A stretch of DNA of 64,000 nt from Nemertoderma westbladi (Eukaryota; Xenacoelomorpha; Nemertodermatida; Nemertodermatidae). Of the stretch, positions 1 to 9,835 are shown piece after piece (the stretch's first letter is position 1; each line of letters begins with the position of its first letter). The notes under the pieces are model-generated. The model made no database searches and was not told where the DNA came from. It saw only the letters and a list, made by a program, of their open reading frames with translations. The translations under genes were made by a program, and so were the position numbers. The stretch covers positions 1 through 64,000 of the forward strand of contig JAUCBJ010007348.1 in assembly GCA_032718475.1 (NCBI GenBank), read 5' to 3'.

Positions 1-275
1 AGTTAATCAGCGGTACTACGTACCCTTAACCAACTAACTACTTCAGCTAACTAGTGGACAGACCTTTAACTAATTAACTACCTACCCCTTACTCTCTAGC
101 AAGTTAGCGGTACTACGTACCCTCAACTAACTAACTACTTCAGCTAACTAGTGGACAGACCTTTAACTAATTAACTACCTACCCCTTACTCTCTAGCAAG
201 TCAGCGGTACTACGTACCCTCAACTAACTAACTACTTCAGCTAACTAGTGGACAGACCTTTAACTAATTAACTAA
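1..275. repeat. 97-bp tandem repeat (about 2.8 copies) downstream of BEL/Pao pol
   Basis: The word CGGTACTACGTACCCT recurs at 11, 108 and 205, giving a 97-bp period. Each unit also carries AACTAACTAACTACTTCAGC and a CTCTCTAGCAAGT tail. The tract lies just beyond the stop of the minus-strand pol ORF, so in element orientation it is 3' untranslated sequence between pol and the 3' LTR, which is outside the window. No ORF is visible in it. Confidence 0.85.
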
Positions 276-404
276 CTGACTCTTTTTATTATTTTATTTT
301 TATTATTTGTGTGGGAAGGGCGTCTAGCCCTCAATCCCACCCCCCTCAGTCCAAAAGTGGACGACTAAAAAACACACACAAACTCTCTCTCACTGTTTAT
401 AGGT

Positions 405-3400
405 TTAAGGTGCTCCCTCTAAAAGACAACACTTTCCTACAGCTCTCCTGTAGGTCTTCCTGTCTTTCGCACCTATCTTCCCACCTATCCGCACATCTAC
501 CGATCGGACTCTTCCGTCCTTATCGGTGTATGTGCCTACTACCCTTGCCAACCGCCACTGGTTGTTGATGATTGTATCATCCGTGACGATCACGAGATCT
601 CCCTCTCTTAACTCCCTGTTAGGTTTCCTCCACTTGCTTCTTTTGTGGAGTGTGGGTAGGTATTCCTCGACCCACCTTCTCCAATACTCCGCGCTTATTG
701 CCTTAGCGACTTTCCAACTCTGCCGGGAATGTATGTCGTCTGGGTCTACACCCCGCATGTCGATTGTCACTGGCCTCTCCATTAGAAAATGGCTTGGCGT
801 AAGCACCTCTAGCGACTCTGGGTCATCATTCTCCGGATATAGCGGTTTGCTATTAATGATGCCCTCGCACTTTGCAAGTACCGTTCTCAGAATGTCCTCT
901 GTGACCATGTGGGTGTTCATCAGCTTCGTCATGAGACGCTTCGAACTGCCCACTAGTCTCTCGACGCATCCTAGTGTATGTGGTGCATACGGCGTCCTTC
1001 TCTCCCATTTGACTTGGCGTCTCCTCATGGCTGCCTTGACCTCCTCCCCTTCCAAGATGTCCAAGGCCTCTGCCATCTCGTTCTCTGCGCCTACAAAGTT
1101 GGTTCCACTATCGGAGTACATGACTTCGATCGTTCCCCCTTTGCGGTCTCTGAACCTCTCCAGCGCGTTTATGAACGCTGATGATGATGCGTCTTGGGCG
1201 AGTTCTATCCCCACCGCCCTCGTGTTATTACATACGAAGATGATACCGTAGCGTTTCTCCGTGTGTCGCATCACCTTGATCTTTATCGGCCCGAACATGT
1301 CCACACCGCAATGCGTAAATGGCGGGTCGTGCTGTCTTACTCTACTCGCCGGTAGTGGTGCCATCTCCTGTATGGCTCTCTCCTTCTTCGCTCGCCTGCA
1401 AGTCTGGCACTGCCCCACTACCGCTTTCACTTTCTTTCGTAGTTGTTTGACCCAGTAGGTCCTTCTTATTTCTGCGAGGGTTCGGTTGGTGCCCCCGTGC
1501 AATATCGACTTGTGGGAGTCCCAGATTATCTGGTGGACTATCGGCGATCCTGTTGGAATGATGATGGGTTTCGGTGGTACCACAATACTATTGCTGTATC
1601 CCACCCTAGAGTTCATTACTAGGATACCCTCATCGTTCAGTTGTGGTGACAGCGTGATCAACTCGCTGTCTCGTCGAAGATGTTGTTTCTTACTGACGCG
1701 CTCCACTTCGTCGCCATAGTTCTTTCGTTGTTCGTAGCGGATGACTGCTCTCTCCGCTCCTTCCAGATCTATGGTCGGTCTGATTTTCTTCTTATCGCCG
1801 GCTCCCGCTAGGAAATTCCCGAAGGCTCTCCAGTACGCCACTAGTTTCTTGGTCTTGTACCAACTAGAGCTGTAGCTGAGGAGTTTATCCGTTGGGTTAT
1901 CGCACATTTTCGCTAATTTGGGTTGCACGTCCCTTATCTCCCTCACCATCTGGGAGTATATCTCTTCTCCCTCCGAATCTCCCTCTTCGCCTTCCGATAT
2001 CACTTCTCCTGAGTCCGGGTCCACCTTTCTCATCGGCGGCCAGGCCTCCTTGTCGCTCAGAAACTGTGGCCCATGTTGCCACAGTACCTCCTTTTTCAAG
2101 AAAGTGTGGCGTGCCACGCCCCTCGATAGCAAGTCCGCGGGGTTCTCGTCCGTAGGGCAGTAGTGCCACCTCTCTAGCTCCGTCTTCGCCCTTATTTCGT
2201 CCACTCTATTCGCGACGAATATAGGGTATCGTGTTTTCTCATTATGCAGCCAACCGAGCACTACCATGGAGTCCGTCCAGTAGTGTGTCTCCACTATGTT
2301 GGGAATAGCGTCCATTATGTAGGCTGTGGCTCTCACTCCTAATCTCGCCGCTGTCAACTCTAGTTTGGGAACTGACGCTGAATCTGGTGGCGTTGACTTC
2401 GCCTTGCTGAAGGCAAGTCTGGGTTTGTGAGACCCCTCTCGTTGTACTAAGTAGAGTGCCGCTCCGTATGCCTCTAGCGACGCATCGGAGAACATGTGCA
2501 GATCCAGGTTCGTCATGTCCCCATCCGGGAAATACACTCTAGGCATGTTGTATGTTCCCATATCTTCGAGACCCTCCGTCCACTTACACCATTGCTTCTT
2601 GATTTCTTCCGGCACCTCCTTGTCCCACTCGTCTTTCAACTTATATACTCTCTTGAGTATTTGTTTCCCCGTTACTAGTAGTGGGGATGCTAGGCCTAGG
2701 GGATCGTATATTCTTGCTATGTATGACACATAGCCTCTCTTTGTGTGGATGTTCGCGCCCTCCTGGCTTAGTTGGTACCTAAGTTCGTCCGTCTCTTTGT
2801 TCCACACGATTCCCAGAGCCTTTTGTTGGGACTCCGTTCTCTTGCTCGCCATGTCCTGCCCCTTTGCTGTCGTGGGATTATCCATGGTCGATTGTGGTTT
2901 CTCATCCTCTATCGCTTTGATAAATTCCTGCGAACTGGACTGGAATTTGGTCAGGTTAAAGCCGGATCCTCTTAGGATGTCGCGAACCTCGCGCCCCGTA
3001 TCCAGTATCTCTTTAACCGTATTCCCCGACTCCATTCCGTCGTCTACGTAGAAGCCGCGTCGAATCATGTCGACGGCCCTACCACTGTATTTATCCTCTT
3101 TCCCTTTCACGGTGTCTCTTACCGCCATAGTCGTTGTGAAGGAAGACGACTTGGCGCCCATGTTTTGCACTATCATTTTGTACATTGGTATGGTTGACGG
3201 TTCTTCCTCCCCGTTATACCATAAGAAACGTTGACTGTCGCTGTCTTCTTTCGTAACACGGACTTGGTTGAACATGCCCTCTATATCGCAGGTGAAGGCG
3301 TGTTTCCCGTTCCTGAATCTTAATAGGACCTCGATCCCTGAGTTGTAGATGTTGGGACCTTCGAGTAGATAGTCGTTGAGGCACTTTCCGTTGGTTTTGG

Positions 3401-5663
3401 CCGACGCATCTACTACCATTCTCAGTTTACCTTTCTTAGGATCTAAAGCCACGTGGAGTGGAAGGTAATATGTCCTGTCCGTATTTGGTTCGTCAACCGG
3501 TAGCTCCACGGCCCATCCCTTCTCAATGTACTTCTTGATGGTTCTATGGATGTACTCGTTTTTCTCGGGGCTCCGCTTCAGTGTTTGTTTCAACTTGCGA
3601 AGTCTCGTAAGCACCATCCCTTTATTATCGGGCAACGGTAGCTTTGGTAGCTTCCATACCATTCCTATGGTATACCGTCCCTCTTTGCACGTCATGGACT
3701 CGTCTACGCTCTGTTGAGCTTGTTTGTCCTCCACCGAGGTCCCTACCCCAGTCTCTTTCAATCCCTCAAAATCTTGTTTGAGCAGTCTTTTAAGCTGCTC
3801 CTCTGCTCTCTCGTCACCTATTTCCTGCATGGTTCCAGCAAACATGCATCCTGATGTCTCCGACATCCTAAATGGTATCTTACTCTTGATTGGGCCACTC
3901 AGTGTCCACCCGAATGGCGTCAATATCGCCACTGGGTCACACTCCCTGTCTTCGCCGAAGACCGTTTGCATCCTCTCGTGGGCCGTCGGGCAGTCCATGC
4001 CTACTATGATGGATACTTTCCTGACGTCCACCTCCGGGATTGAGAAGTCAATATTATCCAGGAACTTATATTGCTCGACCTCGATGTTGGTTGGTCGCCT
4101 GGCATTGATATTGATTGACTCTATCACTTGGATGGGGTCGATAGTTGCCCCGTAGTTACATCCCGGTGCAACTGCTGCAATCGCGCACCGTCCGGTCCTC
4201 ATCTCTAGGACCTCGTCTTTACTCGAGATGGTTGTTACTGCCATTCTACTTGGCCTCGTCCTCAATCCTATTTCCTCGGCCACCCAATCCTCAATTAAAG
4301 TGAAGGCGGCTCCGCTATCGACCAGCATCAGAGTGGTTACTGATCGATTGCCTTCCCCAATCACTCGCACCGGTACTACCCCAAGTAGCACCGTTCCTCT
4401 CTTCTTCGCCCCTACTGTGCTCGTCGCCATTGTTTGGCCTTTATTTCGACGGTACTTGACCGGCGTCTCCTCGCATTGCCTTGCTCGATGTCCACTCATC
4501 ACACATCGCGAGCAGATCTCATTTCTGTCCGCGTATACTACTTGATCCTCTCTGGGTAATGCTTGCCAGTAGCTGCAGTTCATGGTTAGATGTTTTGCAT
4601 TTGCATGTAGCTGGCATTTAGCCTCTGGGTCGTAGCCGTCCTTGTACAGTGCATCGCGTATCGCAACTGCATTTGTACTAAAGTCCCTACTGTTTTTATT
4701 GTTTGTGTTCGGCCTACTTAATGTATTGGGGTTATGTTTATTCGTGTTGTTGTTTTTCCCCTGTCCGGCCTTACTCTCTGCTACCTGTGGACTCGCAGTC
4801 CCCTGTGTCGCTGCATATGGCAGTGATTGTCTGAGCTTTGGTAATGAATTCGACGTATTGTGCTCTGGTTTCGGTCGATTGTAGTCCGTCTTCGGTCCCT
4901 TTCCCAGACTGTCTTCGCTATAGACTGGGTCGGTTATTAGTTCAGCTTCATAACTTAGGAAGCTAGACATTTCTTCTAGACCCGGTTCCGCACCCTTCCT
5001 GTCTCTAGTGGAGAAAGCGACTCTTCTCCACTTGTTGCGCAGCCATATCGGCAGTGCCTGCGCTATCGTGGTGATGTTGTTGGAGGCGTTGAGCTCATAT
5101 GGTGCGTCCAACGTCTTTAGCACGATCAGCGCCTTTTCAACTTTGTTAGCAAACGTCTTAATGCTAACGGGATTATCCTGTAGGCCACCCGTTGTTATGC
5201 CTCTCAGGGTTTGCCTGATGATCTTAGCTGGGTGCCCGTATTCCCTATCCAGTGCCCGCCATGCTGTCGTGAAGCCCCCTTCTATACCCTGGTATTGCCT
5301 CACGATGTCGTATGCTGGGCCTCCCGTGTATACTTGCAGATACTTTAGGCACTCCGCCTGCGTCAAATTTTTTGTTAGTATCTCGTTGCTATACATGCGC
5401 CGAAACTGAAGATATTCTTCCGGCCTACTCCCATCGAATTTGAATGGTTCCACGGGTGGTAACTCGATCCTTGTTTTTAACGCATCGATTAACGTGGCCA
5501 TCCCCACTGCTTGCGCCTCTAATGGGTTCGATGGATGTTGCATGGTTTCCCTTGCTTGGTGCGGTCCACCCGTTCTATTCTCTGCTCTCCTCTGACTTGG
5601 GTATATCATTGGGGGTAGCGGCCCCCTCCATATTTCTGTGTCACACGATTTGTTTTCGTCCAA
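405..5663 (-). CDS. pol: BEL/Pao gag-pol polyprotein (1752 codons from the TTG at 5663)
   Basis: Domains by residue: gag-like DUF1759 region about 55-220; Cys/His knuckle region about 350-397 (CSRCVMSGHRARQC); retropepsin-like DUF1758 with DSGA at 449-452; reverse transcriptase about 715-910 with D793 and YVDD at 872-875; RNase H-like region from about 1050 with FSDAS and WTDS; integrase with zinc-binding CQTC near 1419-1422 and a D1455, D1518, E1568 triad; C-terminal DUF5641-like segment about 1685-1730. The open frame extends upstream past 5663 to a TAA near 5775, and the first codon here is TTG, so translation probably enters from ORF1 rather than at an AUG. The product would reverse transcribe and integrate the element. 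No internal stop or frameshift is visible. Confidence 0.93.
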   Translation of the reverse strand: MDENKSCDTEIWRGPLPPMIYPSQRRAENRTGGPHQARETMQHPSNPLEAQAVGMATLIDALKTRIELPPVEPFKFDGSRPEEYLQFRRMYSNEILTKNLTQAECLKYLQVYTGGPAYDIVRQYQGIEGGFTTAWRALDREYGHPAKIIRQTLRGITTGGLQDNPVSIKTFANKVEKALIVLKTLDAPYELNASNNITTIAQALPIWLRNKWRRVAFSTRDRKGAEPGLEEMSSFLSYEAELITDPVYSEDSLGKGPKTDYNRPKPEHNTSNSLPKLRQSLPYAATQGTASPQVAESKAGQGKNNNTNKHNPNTLSRPNTNNKNSRDFSTNAVAIRDALYKDGYDPEAKCQLHANAKHLTMNCSYWQALPREDQVVYADRNEICSRCVMSGHRARQCEETPVKYRRNKGQTMATSTVGAKKRGTVLLGVVPVRVIGEGNRSVTTLMLVDSGAAFTLIEDWVAEEIGLRTRPSRMAVTTISSKDEVLEMRTGRCAIAAVAPGCNYGATIDPIQVIESININARRPTNIEVEQYKFLDNIDFSIPEVDVRKVSIIVGMDCPTAHERMQTVFGEDRECDPVAILTPFGWTLSGPIKSKIPFRMSETSGCMFAGTMQEIGDERAEEQLKRLLKQDFEGLKETGVGTSVEDKQAQQSVDESMTCKEGRYTIGMVWKLPKLPLPDNKGMVLTRLRKLKQTLKRSPEKNEYIHRTIKKYIEKGWAVELPVDEPNTDRTYYLPLHVALDPKKGKLRMVVDASAKTNGKCLNDYLLEGPNIYNSGIEVLLRFRNGKHAFTCDIEGMFNQVRVTKEDSDSQRFLWYNGEEEPSTIPMYKMIVQNMGAKSSSFTTTMAVRDTVKGKEDKYSGRAVDMIRRGFYVDDGMESGNTVKEILDTGREVRDILRGSGFNLTKFQSSSQEFIKAIEDEKPQSTMDNPTTAKGQDMASKRTESQQKALGIVWNKETDELRYQLSQEGANIHTKRGYVSYIARIYDPLGLASPLLVTGKQILKRVYKLKDEWDKEVPEEIKKQWCKWTEGLEDMGTYNMPRVYFPDGDMTNLDLHMFSDASLEAYGAALYLVQREGSHKPRLAFSKAKSTPPDSASVPKLELTAARLGVRATAYIMDAIPNIVETHYWTDSMVVLGWLHNEKTRYPIFVANRVDEIRAKTELERWHYCPTDENPADLLSRGVARHTFLKKEVLWQHGPQFLSDKEAWPPMRKVDPDSGEVISEGEEGDSEGEEIYSQMVREIRDVQPKLAKMCDNPTDKLLSYSSSWYKTKKLVAYWRAFGNFLAGAGDKKKIRPTIDLEGAERAVIRYEQRKNYGDEVERVSKKQHLRRDSELITLSPQLNDEGILVMNSRVGYSNSIVVPPKPIIIPTGSPIVHQIIWDSHKSILHGGTNRTLAEIRRTYWVKQLRKKVKAVVGQCQTCRRAKKERAIQEMAPLPASRVRQHDPPFTHCGVDMFGPIKIKVMRHTEKRYGIIFVCNNTRAVGIELAQDASSSAFINALERFRDRKGGTIEVMYSDSGTNFVGAENEMAEALDILEGEEVKAAMRRRQVKWERRTPYAPHTLGCVERLVGSSKRLMTKLMNTHMVTEDILRTVLAKCEGIINSKPLYPENDDPESLEVLTPSHFLMERPVTIDMRGVDPDDIHSRQSWKVAKAISAEYWRRWVEEYLPTLHKRSKWRKPNRELREGDLVIVTDDTIINNQWRLARVVGTYTDKDGRVRSVDVRIGGKIGAKDRKTYRRAVGKCCLLEGAP

Positions 5664-5718
5664 GGGATTCGTTCTCGCTTCTATCGGGGTATATTGTTGA
5701 TATTGCGATGGGGGAATG

Positions 5719-8700
5719 TCACCCTGTCCCCCCCCCCACCAATATGTTTGGTACTGGGGTTGATGTTAATATATTGGGGCCCATGCATTTATCCGCAATA
5801 ATTCCCCCCTCCCCTGGGTATATGTTATAACCTTTGGTGCTGTAGTCATACTGCTGCACTGGTACCGGTATAGGCCTATCAGCTTCTGGCCTACCTACCG
5901 GAATGTATTCCGCGACTTCCGGGTCTAATCCCGTTGTCCGCGCTATCCTATCGCCTACGGTGCTCCTGTCAGCATGGCCTACGGTATGTGCAGTAAGGCC
6001 TACAGTATGTCCTACAGTCTGTATGTGCTCGGAATCGAAGTTTATTCTTCTCGAATAGTCCTCCCCGCGGCTACCGTATTCTCGATCGGTAGGTACATCC
6101 CGACGGAAAGTTTCCCTTCGACCCCCTCTGCTGCTCTCTTCTTCGCGTCGGTACGTCACGTACCTCTCTCTCGGCGCGTAGTGCGCCTCGTCGGGTCGCG
6201 TCTCTCCGGGACGACGGCAATCTCCCGTAGTTCGACCCCACCGACTCTCTTCTTCCATCTCAATCACCGACGGCTCACTATCCGTCCTCACTCTTCTATC
6301 GTTCGCGGCGATGCTTCTCCTATCATCTTCTCCTCTTCTTCCCTCAGTGTAGTATTCCCGCTCGTGAGGTCTCTCGTTGACCTCCCGGTTAAACTCCACT
6401 GTTCTTCTTCTCTCTTCTGATCGGGCTTGACATTCCGTCCGCCCTCTCGCGGCGTCAACCTGCATCTCTCTGCTCGATCGCCCGCCGCTGGGGACACTCG
6501 CGGTCCCCCTATTACTTTCCGTCGCCGTGTGTTGCGGTTTACCTACTTCGGCCCGCGCATTATCCGCCGACGCCTGTGGGACACTCTCTGCCCCCCCCCT
6601 CTCGTCACTAACTTCTCGCGGTGGGGTGCTCGTAGCCCCCCCCCACCCGCCACTTCTAACTTCGGTACCTCTTACTACACTCCTGTACCCTTCTTGTGGG
6701 GCGCTCTCCGCCCCCCCCTTCTCGCCGCTAATCTCACGTGGTGGGGCGCTCGGAGCCCCCCCCCACTCGCCACATCTAACTTCGCTATTTCCTACCTCGT
6801 CTCTACACTTTTCTCCCGTCGACACAACATTTACATTGGGGCTGGGTCCGCTTACCCCCGCCCCTCTCTCCACTACTACCTGGCCTACCAGGCCTACTTC
6901 GGGTTGTCTCAACCCCGCCGATTCCGGCCTACTAACTACGAGGCCTACCAGGCCTACCTCGGGTTGGCCCAACCCCGCTACTTCCGCCCTACTGACTACG
7001 TGGCCTACCAGGCCCACCTCGGGTTGGCTCAACCCCGCCGTCTCCGGTCTACCCACTGCGTGGCCTACCAGGCTCGCCCCGGGTTGAATCAACCCCGCCG
7101 TCTCCGGCCTACCCACTGCGTGGCCTACCAGGCTCACCCCGGGTTGACTCAACCCCGCCGTCTCCGGCCTACTTACTACGTGGCCTACCAGGCCCTCACC
7201 CGCCGGGCTATGTGCGTTGGACACGTCTACATTAATAATACCACTGTGATTATCCTGCGCACCAAAGCTAGAAACAATATGTTGCGTTATAACAGTATTC
7301 GGATTATTTTGTAAAATCGAATTCGGGTTATTATTTAAATTATTTGGATCATTTTGTGAAATCGAATTCGGATTATTACTTAAATTATTTGGACTATTCT
7401 GTATAACTACATCACTAGAATTACTCTGTACGTCAATATTAGAATCGTTCTGATTTAAAATAATATTATTACTATTAGGTAACGTATTTCCTGCAATAAA
7501 AATTTGGTTAGAGTCGTCCAATACAGTATTATTAATATTAGCGTTATCTACTGTATTAGTGTTATTACCCCCCCCGCTCGTACGATCACACCAGTTTCGT
7601 GTCCGTAGTGTGGTCCCTGTCAGTGGAGTATTAATAAACGTATCCACGGCCCCGGGCTCCTCTGAAATGTTCGAGCCTGCCCCTCTCTCAGACACTCCTG
7701 CCCGCGCCCGTTCCACCTCGCGCGCGTGTACAGCCGTATACTCTACGAATTTGTCTCGCTGTTTCTCTAACTCTATTCGGCCACTCTCCACTCTTGTTAC
7801 TTTCTCCTTTGACTCTCGTTTTTCCTGCTCGATCAATTCCAGCTCTCTCCTAGTCCCCTCTCTTCTTCTCGCCTTACGCTCTTTGCGTTCACTTTCCTCT
7901 CTCGCCTCACGTTTCTCGCGTTCACTTTCCTCTCTCGCCTCTCGTTTCTCGCGTTCCGCCTCGCGTTTCTCCTCGCGTTCCCTTCGTTCCCTTCTCTCTC
8001 TCGCCTCGCGTTCCTCGCGTTCTCTCTCGCGTTCCGCCTCGCGTTTCTCGCGTTCTGCTTCGCGTTTCTCGCGTTCTGCTTCGCGTTTCTCGCGTTCTGC
8101 CTCGCGTTCTCTCTCGCGTTCCCTCTCTTCCCTCAACTCTATCTCCTCACACTCCCTAAGGTTCCTCGCGGCCCTTTCGCCCCTCTCCCTCAACTCTTTA
8201 ATCGACGCCGTTTCCCTCTCTAGCATCACTCTCCCCTCCTCTAGCCGTCTACCTAGTTCTCTATTCGCCTCTACCACTACATTGAAACGGTGTCTAGCCT
8301 CTATCTCTCTCACCCGTCTTTCTTTTTCGGAGGATGTAACAGACTTATCGGTTGCGACGGATTCCCTCCGCCTTCCCGACCCGCTGGCTCTCCCCCCCTT
8401 TCCGGAACTCCCTCCGACCGACGAGACCGAACCCGCGGGGTCAACCTCGGGTTCGCCCTCCTCTGGTCTGTTCCAACCTACTGTCTTTATACCCCGGGCA
8501 TCGATTAAGTATGGCCCTAAGTACACTACCCTAGGTTCTATACTCCCATACCGCCATGAGTCATACAGTTCCTCGGCGACCCAAGTCGCTCTCTCCTCGG
8601 CCAATCCTCTCTGCCCGAAGCGCACTAGATAATATAAATGTCTATTCGACTCACCTAGTCCTAGGTTCAGTTTTACCTCGTCTATCCTCTTCCCTTCTCT

Positions 8701-9225
8701 GGCCTCCTTTATCAGTCTCCGGGTCGCGTTGTAGGCCCGTCGAAGTCGCTCGGAAACCCCGACGTCCTCGTCGCCGACCCCTCGTCCGTCTCTCCGGGTT
8801 CGACGTCGTACCGGCGGCCCCACCGTCGCCGTTCCGGTGGGCCGTGTGTCGCCCTCGGCCTGCGGTTGGCCGGCGACATCGGTGTCGACATCCCCGTCGT
8901 CTCTCCGGGTCCGGCGTCGTACCGTCGGCCCCACCGTCGCCGTCTCGGTGGGCCGTTCGTCGCCCTCGGCCTGTGGCTGGCCCGCGACGTCGGTATCGAC
9001 ATCCCCGCTGTGTGTCGACTCGTCTCTCTCTTCCTCGAGCCCGATCTCTCTATCCTCCGGCTCGATCTCTGGTTCCAGGCGGTCCCCCTCTACTCGAATC
9101 CCCGGTTCGCCCGGTACGGATGGCTCCGGTGTCGTGGGCGTATATCGCCTGGTCGCGGCCTCGCGGATCGTTAGATCGTCGTCGTCCGGGGTCCGCGTGG
9201 GTGTCACTTCACCCGACTCGCTCAT
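5719..9225 (-). CDS. BEL/Pao-associated ORF1, 1168-aa coiled-coil protein with chromo-like motif
   Basis: This ORF lies between the 5' LTR and gag-pol and starts with ATG 68 bp inside the LTR. Seen in order: acidic N-terminus; two ~37-aa repeats (about 76-145) ending in VRRRTRR; a segment at 196-222 (YYLVRF...ATWVAEEL) resembling a chromodomain core; a Ser/Gly linker; a long charged coiled coil (about 300-505) with EREKREA repeats; an Asn-rich tract (553-650); about six 20-aa GLVGHVVSRPETAGL-type repeats (678-785); and an Arg-rich C-terminus. Most BEL/Pao elements encode one polyprotein, so a separate protein of this size is unusual. A structural or nucleic-acid-binding gag-like role is inference. 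Its frame differs from pol, and a G10 run sits at its 3' end. Confidence 0.8.
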   Translation of the reverse strand: MSESGEVTPTRTPDDDDLTIREAATRRYTPTTPEPSVPGEPGIRVEGDRLEPEIEPEDREIGLEEERDESTHSGDVDTDVAGQPQAEGDERPTETATVGPTVRRRTRRDDGDVDTDVAGQPQAEGDTRPTGTATVGPPVRRRTRRDGRGVGDEDVGVSERLRRAYNATRRLIKEAREGKRIDEVKLNLGLGESNRHLYYLVRFGQRGLAEERATWVAEELYDSWRYGSIEPRVVYLGPYLIDARGIKTVGWNRPEEGEPEVDPAGSVSSVGGSSGKGGRASGSGRRRESVATDKSVTSSEKERRVREIEARHRFNVVVEANRELGRRLEEGRVMLERETASIKELRERGERAARNLRECEEIELREEREREREREAEREKREAEREKREAEREKREAEREREREEREARERRERREREEKREAEREKREAREESEREKREAREESERKERKARRREGTRRELELIEQEKRESKEKVTRVESGRIELEKQRDKFVEYTAVHAREVERARAGVSERGAGSNISEEPGAVDTFINTPLTGTTLRTRNWCDRTSGGGNNTNTVDNANINNTVLDDSNQIFIAGNTLPNSNNIILNQNDSNIDVQSNSSDVVIQNSPNNLSNNPNSISQNDPNNLNNNPNSILQNNPNTVITQHIVSSFGAQDNHSGIINVDVSNAHSPAGEGLVGHVVSRPETAGLSQPGVSLVGHAVGRPETAGLIQPGASLVGHAVGRPETAGLSQPEVGLVGHVVSRAEVAGLGQPEVGLVGLVVSRPESAGLRQPEVGLVGQVVVERGAGVSGPSPNVNVVSTGEKCRDEVGNSEVRCGEWGGAPSAPPREISGEKGGAESAPQEGYRSVVRGTEVRSGGWGGATSTPPREVSDERGGAESVPQASADNARAEVGKPQHTATESNRGTASVPSGGRSSREMQVDAARGRTECQARSEERRRTVEFNREVNERPHEREYYTEGRRGEDDRRSIAANDRRVRTDSEPSVIEMEEESRWGRTTGDCRRPGETRPDEAHYAPRERYVTYRREEESSRGGRRETFRRDVPTDREYGSRGEDYSRRINFDSEHIQTVGHTVGLTAHTVGHADRSTVGDRIARTTGLDPEVAEYIPVGRPEADRPIPVPVQQYDYSTKGYNIYPGEGGIIADKCMGPNILTSTPVPNILVGGGTG
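5728..5737 (-). promoter_or_regulatory. G10 homopolymer in the ORF1/gag-pol overlap, possible frameshift site
   Basis: On the minus strand ten G residues (GT-G10-ACA) lie a few codons before the ORF1 stop. The gag-pol frame is +1 relative to ORF1 and is already open here, because its upstream stop (TAA) is near 5775. Slippage, transcript editing or a one-base change in run length at this spot would join ORF1 to gag-pol. It could equally be an assembly error in a homopolymer or a real inactivating indel. Confidence 0.5.
6882..7190. repeat. 60-bp tandem repeat inside ORF1 (5 copies)
   Basis: Units beginning GTGGCCTACCAGGC recur every 60 bp and encode the ~20-aa GLVGHVV/RPETAGL repeats of ORF1 on the minus strand. 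The unit keeps the reading frame throughout. Confidence 0.85.
7850..8130. repeat. Purine/pyrimidine-skewed coding microsatellite in ORF1
   Basis: Repeated CGCGTTCTGCCTCGCGTTTCT words (plus strand) encode the ERE/KREAEREKREA coiled coil of ORF1 on the minus strand. Extreme strand asymmetry produces a long spurious Ser/Arg-rich ORF on the opposite strand. Confidence 0.75.
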
Positions 9226-9293
9226 CTTTTGTCTGTTGGTGGCTGGTGGTATCTGAGTCTATTAGGCTAGGGCAGCAGTTGTTATTTAGTTAC

Positions 9294-9835
9294 TGTGACG
9301 GGATCATCCGGAGATGAACCCGATTTATCCTGTTTTAGTTCACGCGTCCCCGCCGTGTGAAAGAGTGTAAGTTGAGGTTACTGTTGTTCGTTATATTGTG
9401 ATCTTGAGACGTGATATAGATATAGATATAGATTGATGTTATACACTGACGTTCACAGGTTGACGGGATGACGGTAACTAAAATCCCGGTACTTCCCTAA
9501 CTAATTGTAACTTACTGTACCACCAGTAACACTGAGATAACTGAGGTAACATGATTACTGCTTACTGGTTATATTGCACGGTGGCCTTATTGGTACTCAA
9601 TCGGTGCCAGCCCCCCTCTGATTGGTTGTTACCCTTGTTGGCGCCCTTTGGGGTGTTCCCGTTCACCCCAGCTATTCTCTCTCTTGTCAGGATACTAGCC
9701 CCTGACCCTTATTGTGTGCTTCTCCTTCCCATTCTGTTGGGGAGGCACGAGTTGGTTGGTACCCAATCTCGTGCCCCCCAATATTGCTTATTGGCTTAAC
9801 TTTGTGGGGTATTGGCGGGATTGAATAAGCTAACA
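9294..9835 (-). mobile_element. 5' LTR of the BEL/Pao element (542 bp)
   Basis: Read on the minus strand it begins TGTTAGC at 9835 and ends CCCGTCACA at 9294. It aligns end to end with the solo LTR at 52254-52826, sharing the start, an AGCAATATTGGGG block, a CACGGCGGGGACGCG block and the end. The alignment defines both boundaries. It should contain the element promoter, but I cannot identify a specific TATA or initiator with confidence. Confidence 0.9.

Larger units (their letters stand above)
1..9835 (-). mobile_element. BEL/Pao LTR retrotransposon, 3' end cut by window edge
   Basis: In element orientation (minus strand) the order is 5' LTR 9835-9294, a 68-bp leader, ORF1 9225-5719, gag-pol 5663-405, then tandem-repeat 3' UTR. 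Domain order in gag-pol (gag-like, zinc knuckle, aspartic protease, RT, RNase H, integrase) is that of BEL/Pao. A solo LTR of the same family at 52254-52826 fixes the LTR ends as TGTTAGC and CCCGTCACA. All catalytic residues looked for in pol are present, so the copy may be young. The flank at 9836 is a Helitron-like repeat, so the element inserted into another repeat. Its target duplication cannot be tested because the other end is missing. Confidence 0.93.

Noticed and set aside
526-1251. Long plus-strand ORFs over the pol region (also 3724-4155, 5008-5409 and others)
   Set aside because: They are antisense shadows of the intact minus-strand gag-pol reading frame, with no domains of their own.
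6427-7314. 295-codon plus-strand ORF with repeated YQA(Y/H)LGL units
   Set aside because: It is the opposite strand of the 60-bp coding repeats of ORF1; repeat units of a multiple of three leave all frames open.
7559-8632. 357-codon Ser/Arg-rich plus-strand ORF resembling an SR protein
   Set aside because: Antisense to the Glu/Lys/Arg coiled coil of ORF1; its composition follows from strand bias.
9226-9293. tRNA primer-binding site after the 5' LTR
   Set aside because: No convincing match to a tRNA 3' end starting TGG was visible directly inside the LTR, so none is annotated.
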